A program made the translations under genes and the position numbers. The notes under the pieces were generated by a model, which worked only from the letters and a program-made list of their open reading frames with translations, was not told the origin of the DNA and made no database searches. Source: Hyphomonas sp. (GTDB taxonomy: Bacteria > Pseudomonadota > Alphaproteobacteria > Caulobacterales > Hyphomonadaceae). Taken from it: a stretch of 14,765 nt of DNA. Shown here one piece after another: positions 1 to 5,389 of this stretch (position 1 is its first letter; every line of letters begins with the position of its first letter). The stretch spans positions 1-14,765 of the forward strand of contig JANSXJ010000057.1 of the NCBI GenBank assembly GCA_024743015.1. Direction: 5' to 3'.

Positions 1-42
1 GATACAGCACTGACGGACTGGGCCGGCTGGGGAGACATTTGA
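1..42 (+). CDS. 3' end of an unidentified gene
   Basis: Frame 1 is open from the window edge and ends at a TGA at 40-42. The visible tail is D-T-A-L-T-D-W-A-G-W-G-D-I. The next gene starts at TTG 39-41, so stop and start overlap (TTGA), as in translationally coupled operons. The tail is too short to assign a family. Whether this is a real coding frame rests on the overlap and on the Shine-Dalgarno-like GGGGAG it carries for the next gene. Confidence 0.5.
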   Translation, partial: DTALTDWAGWGDI

Positions 43-860
43 CCAAAGCGAAAGTGACGCTGCTTTTGCTTGAGCGGCTGAAGTCAACCTTTCCAGCCTT
101 GTCGGACGAGCAGCGATCTCAGATTCGAGACTGGATTGGCGCTGAAGTCGATGACGACAAAGAATGGATGGTGGATCTGAGCATTCTGTTTGAAGACAGC
201 TCGGTATGGGGCTCTTCTGTTGGCGGATTAATGATCGGCAGCGAAGAGTTTCTGACACTCGTCCCGAATCCTCAGCATTGGGATGGCTTTAACAAGAATG
301 AACTGATTGAGAACGCGCTGAAAACTATGGAGAGTTCGGCGACTTTGGACGAGCTTTCGTTAGTTATCGCAATCAATCCTGGTTTGTTAAACCGGAGCCA
401 ATTGGACCGTCTGTGGTCTCACTTGGATAAACTCATCTCGATGCCAGAACTTGATTTCAGCCAAGAGACCCACAAAGTGTGGCTGACCTTGTTTGCGCGT
501 GCATCGGCGCATTTGGATCGACGTCACGAGTTCTTCAAACGCCTCAAGCCGCTCGCCAGATTTCTGGCGAAGCAAGATGGCCGTGGGGATGACATTCTCG
601 ATCCGAATCCAAGCCCAGGTTCCAGGGCGGCGGCTTACTCTGGATTCGTTGATGCAATCATTGCATTCATAGCTGAGTGCAATGCGCCTTTGCACGAGAA
701 AGGACGGATCCTGTTCGAGCAACTAGGAGAAATCGCAGAAGCTTGGCCCGATACCGGATCAAGTACACTTCGATTGATGAGTACCTTGCTCAATCAGATG
801 CCTTCAGAAGCGGCTAACGACTGTTGGCCGATCATGCGGCAGGCGCGTTCCCACCTCTGA
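39..860 (+). CDS. Unknown helical protein, coupled to upstream gene
   Basis: This is a 273-aa protein I do not recognise. It starts at TTG 39, with GGGGAG five bases upstream and a TTGA overlap with the preceding stop, which argues for translational coupling. Composition suggests a soluble, mostly alpha-helical protein: many Leu/Ala/Glu-rich amphipathic stretches, no signal peptide, no transmembrane segment and no recognisable catalytic motif. An acidic patch E-V-D-D-D-K-E-W lies near residues 36-43, and a Gly/Pro/Asp-rich linker near 178-193 separates two helical blocks. The coding DNA is less G/C-rich than the neighbouring recombinase, suggesting separate acquisition. It ends 21 bases before the convergent recombinase gene. 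A helical-repeat scaffold working with its upstream partner is possible, but that is only a guess from composition. Confidence 0.7.
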   Translation: MTKAKVTLLLLERLKSTFPALSDEQRSQIRDWIGAEVDDDKEWMVDLSILFEDSSVWGSSVGGLMIGSEEFLTLVPNPQHWDGFNKNELIENALKTMESSATLDELSLVIAINPGLLNRSQLDRLWSHLDKLISMPELDFSQETHKVWLTLFARASAHLDRRHEFFKRLKPLARFLAKQDGRGDDILDPNPSPGSRAAAYSGFVDAIIAFIAECNAPLHEKGRILFEQLGEIAEAWPDTGSSTLRLMSTLLNQMPSEAANDCWPIMRQARSHL

Positions 861-881
861 GTGAAATTCGTGCGCCCTTGC

Positions 882-1448
882 TCACCACAGCGCCTCGGCG
901 ATCTGCCGTTCTTCCGGGCCGGTGGCGTTGGCGTAGATGGCGGTGGTGGTCATCTGGCTGTGGCCGAGCCATTTCTGGAGCAGGTTGAGCGGGATACCAC
1001 AACGCACGGCATGGACGCCGAACCCGTGCCGCAGACCCTTGGGCGTGGCCTGTGCACCGTAGATGTCGGCGATTGCCATGATCTGCTTGATCCGCCGCCA
1101 TGCGGTGGCGCGGTGCATGGCCCACAGCCGCCCAGTCGGCGCTGTATCGAGCAACTGGCGGATCAGCCATGCAGGCACCGGGACTTCGCGCACAAACAGA
1201 CCGCGCCGTTTCAGGGTCCGAAAACAGATCACCCCCTCGGTCAGGCGCAAGCTGTCGGTGGTGAGCGCCAGCGCCTCGGACAGCCGACACCCGGTGTAGA
1301 ACAGGACCAGACAGAGCGTCTGCAACTCGGGCGCCTGCTGTTGGACGACCGCCAGGAACCGCTGCCGCTCGGCTTCGTCGAGATACAGCCGCTCTCCGCG
1401 CTGGTCGTGGATTTGCATCCTGAACTGGGGCGGGCGGGTTGAGCGCAT
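882..1448 (-). CDS. Small tyrosine recombinase, catalytic domain only
   Basis: A 188-aa site-specific recombinase of the tyrosine (phage integrase) family. The start at ATG 1448-1446 is chosen because a near-perfect AAGGAGGT lies just upstream on the minus strand; the open frame continues further upstream without a comparable ribosome site. Visible catalytic positions are R55 (T-G-C-R-L-S-E), K80 (T-L-K-R-R), R140 in K-G-L-R-H, H163 in L-G-H, and nucleophile Y172 in A-I-Y-A-N. The first residue of the usual HxxR box is Lys137 rather than His, a substitution seen in other family members. At 188 aa it lacks the N-terminal core-binding domain of lambda-type integrases (usually 300-400 aa). Short recombinases of this type are common on proteobacterial plasmids and islands. 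Two related 25-bp repeats directly upstream may be its sites. Confidence 0.9.
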   Translation of the reverse strand: MRSTRPPQFRMQIHDQRGERLYLDEAERQRFLAVVQQQAPELQTLCLVLFYTGCRLSEALALTTDSLRLTEGVICFRTLKRRGLFVREVPVPAWLIRQLLDTAPTGRLWAMHRATAWRRIKQIMAIADIYGAQATPKGLRHGFGVHAVRCGIPLNLLQKWLGHSQMTTTAIYANATGPEERQIAEALW

Positions 1449-1542
1449 GATGTGACCTCCTTCACCAGAAGTGTCACATGCGCACCGCCTGCCGGGCGGC
1501 CTCACCCATGCCGGTGACGCCTTCAATCGTGATGCAATTGCA

Positions 1543-1567
1543 ACACAATTGATAAGACGGTTGCACC
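1543..1567 (+). repeat. 25-bp direct repeat, copy 1
   Basis: First copy of an imperfect direct repeat. It matches 1673-1697 at 19 of 25 positions, with an invariant 10-base end (CGGTTGCACC) and a variable A/T-rich left part. It lies upstream of the small recombinase gene, 130 bases from copy 2. It could be a recombination core site or an operator. The function is inferred from position only. Confidence 0.55.
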
Positions 1568-1672
1568 GGATGAAACGCTGCCGACTCAAGGCTTTAGGCC
1601 GGTAGCCAGGCGTTTCGTATCGTTTTGGGGCGGCTTGAGCAAGCGTAAACCATTGAATCAACTCCCCCTGTG

Positions 1673-1697
1673 ACAGAATTATCAATTCGGTTGCACC
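1673..1697 (+). repeat. 25-bp direct repeat, copy 2
   Basis: Second copy of the repeat at 1543-1567, in the same orientation, ending in CGGTTGCACC and lying 27 bases before the start of the beta-barrel gene. Its left part contains a small inverted repeat (GAATT-ATC-AATTC). Its position between divergent genes also allows an operator role. Confidence 0.55.
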
Positions 1698-1724
1698 CCC
1701 AACAGCATCATTACGGGGTCTTCC

Positions 1725-2363
1725 ATGCGCTTATTCTCCCTTCTGGCCAGCGTTACCTGCCTTGCGGGCGTGGGTCTTTCGCCTGCCGTCGCCGGTGACT
1801 ACTCCATCAACCAACGCATTGACCGCGCGTTCTATGTCGAGGCCAGTGCCGGTCCGGCCGTGCTGGCGGTCAACTTTGACGATGGCCGGGTGACGGATAT
1901 TGTCGCCAATACGTTCTGGGGCATGCAGGGCAACGCGGCGCTCTGCTGGGCCGGGGTTGGCGGCAGCGGCTGGCTTGACCTGTGCGGCGGCGCGACCGGC
2001 TTTGTCAGCTTGGGTGGCGCGGAACAGCTGGTGCCAGCCGCCCTTGGCGGCGGGGCTACCTCGACCGACATTCAGTCCTATGGCGGGTATGTGCAGGCCA
2101 AGGCGCAGCTGGGCCGGGTGACGGTGGCACCATTTGCGGGCGTGCGCCACATCAGCGCCCAGAAGGCGACGGGGACGTCGATGGTCGGTGACAGCGGGAT
2201 CAACACGCTGGCGGTGTTTGGCGGCAGCGAGCTGGGCATCCGGTTCATGAATGATCGGGCGGAGCTGGGCCTGCGCGGTGAGTATGGGCAGGCCAACGGC
2301 ACCCTGCCCACCGAGCAGTTCAGCTACGGGTCGGGCGGCGCGTTTCTTAAGGTCCGGTTCTGA
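1725..2363 (+). CDS. Exported outer-membrane beta-barrel-like protein
   Basis: A 212-aa protein with a Sec signal peptide: M-R-L-F start, hydrophobic core to about residue 20, then A-V-A before G24, a good signal peptidase I site. The mature part is rich in Gly, alternates polar and apolar residues, and ends in V-R-F. A C-terminal aromatic preceded by alternating residues is the signature that the BAM complex recognises in outer-membrane barrels. About 190 mature residues would fit an 8-stranded OmpW/OmpA-like barrel or a surface-protein fold. Two Cys (C59 and C68 region, W-L-D-L-C) could form a loop disulfide. It stands alone and diverges from the recombinase gene. The ribosome site (ACGGGG) is weak. 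No close family is recognised, so it could be a lone porin-like protein or an adhesin carried as cargo. Confidence 0.75.
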   Translation: MRLFSLLASVTCLAGVGLSPAVAGDYSINQRIDRAFYVEASAGPAVLAVNFDDGRVTDIVANTFWGMQGNAALCWAGVGGSGWLDLCGGATGFVSLGGAEQLVPAALGGGATSTDIQSYGGYVQAKAQLGRVTVAPFAGVRHISAQKATGTSMVGDSGINTLAVFGGSELGIRFMNDRAELGLRGEYGQANGTLPTEQFSYGSGGAFLKVRF

Positions 2364-2493
2364 GCCAAGCCGCAGAGCTCGCCGGGCGCCAACTCGTTGC
2401 CCGCCGCTGCCTTGACCGGGGCGTTGCGGGGTGTCCCCGCAGAAGGGGTAGCGGAAAACCGCGCTGGCGGGTTTGAGCCACGCGGGTTGGAGC

Positions 2494-2513
2494 GAGGGGA
2501 AGGCTTTCCCCTC
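2494..2513. repeat. Perfect 8-bp hairpin
   Basis: GAGGGGAA pairs perfectly with TTCCCCTC around a 4-base loop (GGCT). No T-tract follows on either strand. It is one of the series of hairpins in this gene-poor stretch. Confidence 0.6.
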
Positions 2514-2589
2514 CTGTCCGCCATTCCACAGCATTCAAAACTCGACAGCCGTCGGCCGCCCAGCGCATGGCTCCGGCCAGCCGGGCCGG

Positions 2590-2610
2590 ATCGGACATTG
2601 GATGTCCGAT
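2590..2610. repeat. Perfect 9-bp hairpin with 3-base loop
   Basis: ATCGGACAT pairs with ATGTCCGAT around a TGG loop. Immediately after it lies a G/C-rich imperfect repeat (CCGC...GCGG, about 2617-2634), and then the 15-bp hairpin at 2633. Confidence 0.6.
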
Positions 2611-2632
2611 GAGACGCCGCCGGTTGCGCGGC

Positions 2633-2672
2633 GGTGCCGTCACTCCCAGATGAAACAGGGAGTGACGGCACC
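2633..2672. repeat. Perfect 15-bp inverted repeat
   Basis: GGTGCCGTCACTCCC at 2633-2647 is perfectly complementary to 2658-2672 around a 10-base loop (AGATGAAACA). This is the longest perfect stem in the window. It lacks a poly-T tail, so an intrinsic terminator is unlikely. A protein-binding dyad, an origin structure or an RNA element fits better. Confidence 0.8.
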
Positions 2673-2874
2673 CGGCCATCCCCACACCCACCGGGCTTTT
2701 CCGCACGTGATCCCGCATGACCAGCGCGTGACGGGCGCCCGCCTGCCATGGCTGGGCGTCATTTTCCGGCGGTTTGGCTCGCGGTCATTTGCCCGGCGCG
2801 ACACGCTGAATCTGATCAGCAAAACCCGCGATCACATCTCACCTCCCGTTTTCCCAGCAAGCAAGGAGCGCATC

Positions 2875-3003
2875 ATGGATGCAAACCGTTGCCGGGCACC
2901 CCCGGCGTCTATTCTGGTATGGCAGCAATGCTGTCATGCCCGCCCATTCGGGCAACTCACTGGCGCTGACCCACCGGTCAGCCAAGGAAGGCTCTTACCG
3001 TAG
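2875..3003 (+). CDS. Possible 42-aa leader peptide
   Basis: A short frame beginning at ATG 2875, six bases after a strong AAGGAG (2863-2868). It encodes M-D-A-N-R-C-R-A... and ends at TAG 3001-3003. A second ATG at 2879, ten bases after the same ribosome site, is in frame with the recombinase at 3119 and would add 80 unusual residues to it. The peptide is Cys/Pro/Arg-rich with no recognised motif, and a hairpin (2965-2982) lies inside the frame. It could be a leader peptide, or the ribosome site could be a remnant of a deleted gene. Confidence rests only on the ribosome site. Confidence 0.25.
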   Translation: MDANRCRAPPASILVWQQCCHARPFGQLTGADPPVSQGRLLP

Positions 3004-3035
3004 GAAAGGAACCCATTCACGTCTTCGGTCTCTGA

Positions 3036-3054
3036 CCGCAGGCGCTGCCTGCGG
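3036..3054. repeat. Perfect 8-bp hairpin before the recombinase operon
   Basis: CCGCAGGC pairs with GCCTGCGG around a GCT loop. It is followed by GTTGCC...GGCAAC (about 3055-3080), a second weaker stem. Both lie in the untranslated leader of the operon starting at 3119 and may affect its expression. Confidence 0.6.
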
Positions 3055-3118
3055 GTTGCCCTGTGCTCCGGCCAGGCAACGGCCATCAACACTCACCCAA
3101 TCAAGAAGGAAGAGACTG

Positions 3119-3994
3119 ATGGATAACCTCACCATGGACCTCATCAAACTGACCCGCCGCAACCGCGACGGCGCTTACGGCACCCAGAAGAACCGCCAAC
3201 GCGGCCTGACCGCGATTGCGGCAGAATTGCGTGATCTTGGCTACAAACTCCCGGCGGCTCACTCACTCAAAACCAAACATGTGGGCGCGCTGGTCGAGCA
3301 CTGGCAGTGCCGGGAGCTGGACGCGGCCACGATCCGCAACCGGCTGACGTGGCTGCGCTGGTGGGCTGAGAAGATCGACAAGGCCAACGTGGTCGAGCGG
3401 GACAACCGCGCGTATGGCGTTGGCCTGAAGGCCGAGCAGCAGCCCAACCGGGCATTCAGCCTGCCTACCGCCAAACTGGCGCAGATCGACTGCCCTTATG
3501 TCCGGGCCAGCCTGCGGCTGCAGGCGGCGTTTGGCCTGCGCCGCGAAGAAGCGCTGAAGTTTCAGCCGCGCTATGCGGTGCGCCCGGACCGCATCATTCT
3601 GAAAGGCAGCTGGGCCAAGGGCGGCCGCGCCCGCCAGATCCCGCTCACCACCCCTCAGCAACGCGCGGCGTTGCTGGAGGTGGGCCGGTTGGTTCTTGGC
3701 GAAGGCAGCCTGATTCCGCATCGGCTCAGTTACGTTGAGCAGCTCAGGCGCTATGAGCACCAAACGCTGAACGCCGGGCTTCGCAACACCCACGGCCTAC
3801 GCCACCACTACGCCCAACAGCGCTACCTGGCCCTGACCGGCCAGCGCTGCCCACTGGCGGGCGGCAAACGCTGGGCGGAACTGTCCCCCCGCGAGCGCAA
3901 ACTGGATATCCACGCCCGCCGACAGATTGCACTGGAGCTTGGCCACAACCGACTGGCCATCACCAATGTCTATCTGGGGAGTGCATGCCCATGA
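3119..3994 (+). CDS. Tyrosine recombinase (Integrase_1-like)
   Basis: A 291-aa tyrosine recombinase. ATG 3119 is preferred because AGAAGGA lies eight bases upstream and the family-like sequence starts here. Residues 1-115 look like a SAM-like DNA-binding domain, with T-W-L-R-W-W-A near 77-83. The catalytic domain shows R141/R142 (F-G-L-R-R-E-E-A), K167 (W-A-K-G-G-R), H225-R228 (H-G-L-R-H-H), H276 (E-L-G-H-N) and nucleophile Y285 (N-V-Y-L-G). An insertion around 240-265 between HxxR and GH resembles the Integrase_1 type found in integrative and conjugative elements. Two small genes follow with ATGA and GTGA overlaps, so the recombinase heads a three-gene operon. All catalytic residues are present and the gene looks intact. 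Its attachment site is not evident, and the leader upstream is heavily structured. Confidence 0.88.
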   Translation: MDNLTMDLIKLTRRNRDGAYGTQKNRQRGLTAIAAELRDLGYKLPAAHSLKTKHVGALVEHWQCRELDAATIRNRLTWLRWWAEKIDKANVVERDNRAYGVGLKAEQQPNRAFSLPTAKLAQIDCPYVRASLRLQAAFGLRREEALKFQPRYAVRPDRIILKGSWAKGGRARQIPLTTPQQRAALLEVGRLVLGEGSLIPHRLSYVEQLRRYEHQTLNAGLRNTHGLRHHYAQQRYLALTGQRCPLAGGKRWAELSPRERKLDIHARRQIALELGHNRLAITNVYLGSACP

Positions 3995-4293
3995 AGCGCG
4001 CCGAGGCGACCTATCACCTGACCGCCAAAGCACGCCAGCGCTATGCCGAGCAGCTGTTTGACCTGAACCGGGTCGGGACCGCGATCGAGCGCCGCGCAAG
4101 CGAAGGCTATCGCGACGTGCGGGTCTATCAGGCGTTCCCGTTTGATCTGCGTGATCTTCCGCCCGCCAAGCGGCTGGAGACCTGGCTGGACGACAACCAC
4201 TTCACCTACGCGTGGTGCCCCACGCCGCAACTGGTCGATCCATTCCGTCCCATGCGGCAGGACGACTATCCCGAACTGGTGATCAGCTGGTGA
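3991..4293 (+). CDS. Unknown small protein of recombinase operon
   Basis: A 100-aa protein of unknown function. ATG 3991 overlaps the recombinase stop (ATGA) and lies nine bases after GGGGAG. An alternative in-frame ATG at 3985 is too close to that ribosome site. The N-terminal half is basic and helical (K-R-A-E-A-T-Y-H-L-T-A-K-A-R-Q-R-Y). A middle segment contains R-V-Y-Q-A-F-P-F-D-L-R-D-L-P, followed by a Trp/Pro/Asp-rich C-terminus. There is no signal peptide or membrane segment. The overlap implies coupled synthesis with the recombinase, so it may be an accessory DNA-binding or directionality factor, but no known excisionase motif is visible. Confidence 0.72.
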   Translation: MKRAEATYHLTAKARQRYAEQLFDLNRVGTAIERRASEGYRDVRVYQAFPFDLRDLPPAKRLETWLDDNHFTYAWCPTPQLVDPFRPMRQDDYPELVISW

Positions 4294-4436
4294 GCCCGCT
4301 CACACTGCTGTTGTTGCTGGGAGTGCTGGCCGCACTTCAAGTCCTGCTGACGGTTGCCGGGTGGTTGGCCCGGCTCCTTTGCTTGCTGACACTCGGCTTG
4401 CTCATGATCGTGTTGGTTCGCCAAATGCTCTCATGA
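4290..4436 (+). CDS. Small hydrophobic membrane peptide
   Basis: A 48-aa peptide starting at GTG 4290, which overlaps the previous stop (GTGA). Almost the whole chain is hydrophobic. Residues 3-22 are mainly Leu/Val/Ala, a short W-L-A-R-L turn follows, and residues 28-44 form a second Leu/Ile/Val run, so one long or two short transmembrane helices are likely. It has no charged catalytic residues. A longer frame starting at ATG 4212 is rejected because its added part lies inside the upstream gene. Being third in the recombinase operon, it may be a small membrane regulator or simply a conserved passenger. Function is unknown. Confidence 0.6.
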   Translation: MSPLTLLLLLGVLAALQVLLTVAGWLARLLCLLTLGLLMIVLVRQMLS

Positions 4437-4529
4437 AAACAAAACGCACAAAGCAGTTGAAATCCGGACTGGTCCGCCCAATACTTCAACTAGGAACAAA
4501 TTCCTGAAAATCTTCAACCGTTTGTATCT

Positions 4530-4575
4530 TCGACCTGTGGTCGAGGCGCAAGGGCTCACGCCCTCCCGCGCCTCG
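4530..4575 (+). promoter_or_regulatory. Overlapping hairpins in the leader of the 4600 gene
   Basis: TCGACC (4530-4535) pairs with GGTCGA (4539-4544). CGAGGCGC (4542-4549) pairs with GCGCCTCG (4568-4575), and inside the second stem AGGGC pairs with GCCCT around a TCAC loop. The two stems share bases 4542-4544, so they compete. They end 24 bases before ATG 4600 and have no T-run, so a leader control element is more likely than a simple terminator of the upstream operon. Confidence 0.5.
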
Positions 4576-4599
4576 GGGATCGCAGGGGCGGAGAGACTA

Positions 4600-5127
4600 A
4601 TGAATATAGATGTGATTGGACTTGGCCTCGATGCAATTGAAGAGGGCGAAACTGTACTTCATACACCGTGTATGCAGTTTAGGTTGCAGTCACGCGAACA
4701 TGCTCGGGTCATAGTGTCGGAAGACTACGATACAATGTACGATGATACCGGATTGACGACGACCCACTATCATGACGCAATCTCACTGGATGAGCTGGTA
4801 TCTGGCATTGGTCAGGCCGAACGTCCAATGAGCAGACAAAACTACGGATGGTCGGTCGATTTCTACGACGGCATCTTCAAGGCCAAATTTCCAGAACATC
4901 TCCTACGCAAGCAGCATTCGCCAGCACTGGTTTTGGAAATCGGCAGGCCAAAAGAAGCTGACAATCGCGGGTGTTACATGCCATCCGAACCACAATTGCT
5001 GAAAGTGACATCATACCCAAAACGGGGCACCGCGTCTGCTGTCGATGTCGATCAACCGCTTTCTTTCTTTATTGAATGGCATGAGCTGTACAAATTTAAG
5101 AAAGCGTTGTCGGCCATTATAACATGA
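4600..5127 (+). CDS. Unknown 175-aa protein (cargo)
   Basis: A 175-aa protein I do not recognise. ATG 4600 is chosen because GGAGAG lies about six bases upstream and the frame before it runs through the G/C-rich hairpin region. It is acidic in the first half (E-E-G-E, S-E-D-Y-D-T-M-Y-D-D-T) and looks like a mixed alpha/beta globular protein. There is no signal peptide, membrane segment or obvious nucleotide-binding motif. The C-terminus contains an F-F-I-E-W-H-E-L-Y-K-F-K-K segment. The coding DNA is visibly poorer in G/C than both flanks, as is the 482-aa gene downstream, so the two probably arrived together as cargo. A perfect hairpin follows 12 bases after the stop. Function cannot be assigned. 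Confidence 0.75.
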   Translation: MNIDVIGLGLDAIEEGETVLHTPCMQFRLQSREHARVIVSEDYDTMYDDTGLTTTHYHDAISLDELVSGIGQAERPMSRQNYGWSVDFYDGIFKAKFPEHLLRKQHSPALVLEIGRPKEADNRGCYMPSEPQLLKVTSYPKRGTASAVDVDQPLSFFIEWHELYKFKKALSAIIT

Positions 5128-5139
5128 ACGCAACAAGGT

Positions 5140-5164
5140 GAGCCGCCCGATGATCGGGCGGCTC
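5140..5164. terminator. Perfect 11-bp hairpin between convergent ends
   Basis: GAGCCGCCCGA pairs perfectly with TCGGGCGGCTC around a TGA loop. It lies 12 bases after the stop of the 175-aa gene and 7 bases beyond the end of the convergent candidate 24-aa gene, the right place for a bidirectional terminator. Neither side has a strong T-run (GATTCTG on plus, ACCTTGTTG on minus), so efficiency is uncertain. Confidence 0.6.
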
Positions 5165-5171
5165 GATTCTG

Positions 5172-5246
5172 TCAGCATTGGGCCATTTCAACCAGAATGA
5201 CCAGACCGCTTAGGAGCCAAAGGATTGAGCTCAGTAGTAGCGTCAT
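5172..5246 (-). CDS. Candidate 24-aa hydrophobic peptide
   Basis: On the minus strand an ATG at 5246-5244 follows AGGAAA at ideal spacing and encodes 24 residues: M-T-L-L-L-S-S-I-L-W, then L-L-S-G-L-V-I-L-V-E-M-A-Q-C. Residues 3-19 would make one transmembrane helix. A perfect hairpin (5140-5164) lies just downstream in its direction and could end the transcript, and the region upstream (5250-5345) is A/T-rich and contains dyads. A single helix of this length behind a good ribosome site resembles KdpF/CydX-like subunits or type I toxin peptides, but I recognise no homologue and no antisense RNA promoter is clear. Chance occurrence is possible at this length. Confidence 0.4.
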   Translation of the reverse strand: MTLLLSSILWLLSGLVILVEMAQC

Positions 5247-5308
5247 CAGTTTTCCTTTCTTGCTTACGTTGACGGCTCCATATTATGGTTTTCGGGCAAG
5301 TCAGAAAG

Positions 5309-5345
5309 GCGGACAATATGGACAAAATGCCTGTCCGCTGACAGG
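5309..5345. promoter_or_regulatory. Mutually exclusive dyads upstream of the 482-aa gene
   Basis: GCGGACA (5309-5315) is complementary to TGTCCGC (5332-5338), while CCTGTC (5330-5335) pairs with GACAGG (5340-5345). The two stems share bases 5332-5335 and cannot coexist. They lie between the candidate 24-aa gene (minus) and the 482-aa gene (plus), as expected of an operator or attenuator. A T-run at 5370-5376 follows. Confidence 0.45.
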
Positions 5346-5389
5346 GCGAGCTCCTTCAAATGACGCACTATTTTTTTGGATGAATTGCT

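Larger units (their letters stand above)
2364..3118. other. 755-base gene-poor region rich in hairpins
   Basis: No convincing long gene lies between the beta-barrel gene and the second recombinase. The open frames here are overlapping G/C-driven frames without family signatures. The stretch instead holds at least five clear inverted repeats (2494-2513, 2590-2610, 2633-2672, 2965-2982, 3036-3054) and a weaker one near 3055-3080. None is followed by a T-run, so they are not ordinary intrinsic terminators. A strong AAGGAG at 2863-2868 precedes two closely spaced ATG codons (2875 and 2879). It could be a structured untranslated leader of the 3119 operon, a replication or transfer origin, or a recombination region. 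Confidence 0.6.

Noticed and set aside
861..1442. Long plus-strand open frame over the small recombinase gene
   Set aside because: It is the G/C-driven mirror of the minus-strand recombinase, which has catalytic residues and an AAGGAGGT site. The plus frame has no motif or ribosome site.
2026..2044. GTGCCAGCC match to the candidate att core, possible second att site
   Set aside because: Only nine bases match. It lies inside the beta-barrel coding sequence and lacks the inverted arm.
1731..2534. Minus-strand open frame of 267 codons opposite the beta-barrel gene
   Set aside because: The plus-strand gene has a signal peptide and barrel-type C-terminus. The opposite frame is Arg/Ala/Gly-rich low-complexity translation.
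2633..2672. Intrinsic terminator of the beta-barrel gene
   Set aside because: The stem is perfect but more than 260 bases past the stop and has no T-run on either strand.
4590..4600. GGAGAGACT as the intron P7 (3' half of the tRNA-Leu intron)
   Set aside because: Only a short string resembles the AGAGACT segment. There is no P3, P8 or P9 context and no tRNA 3' exon follows; it is the ribosome site of the 175-aa gene.
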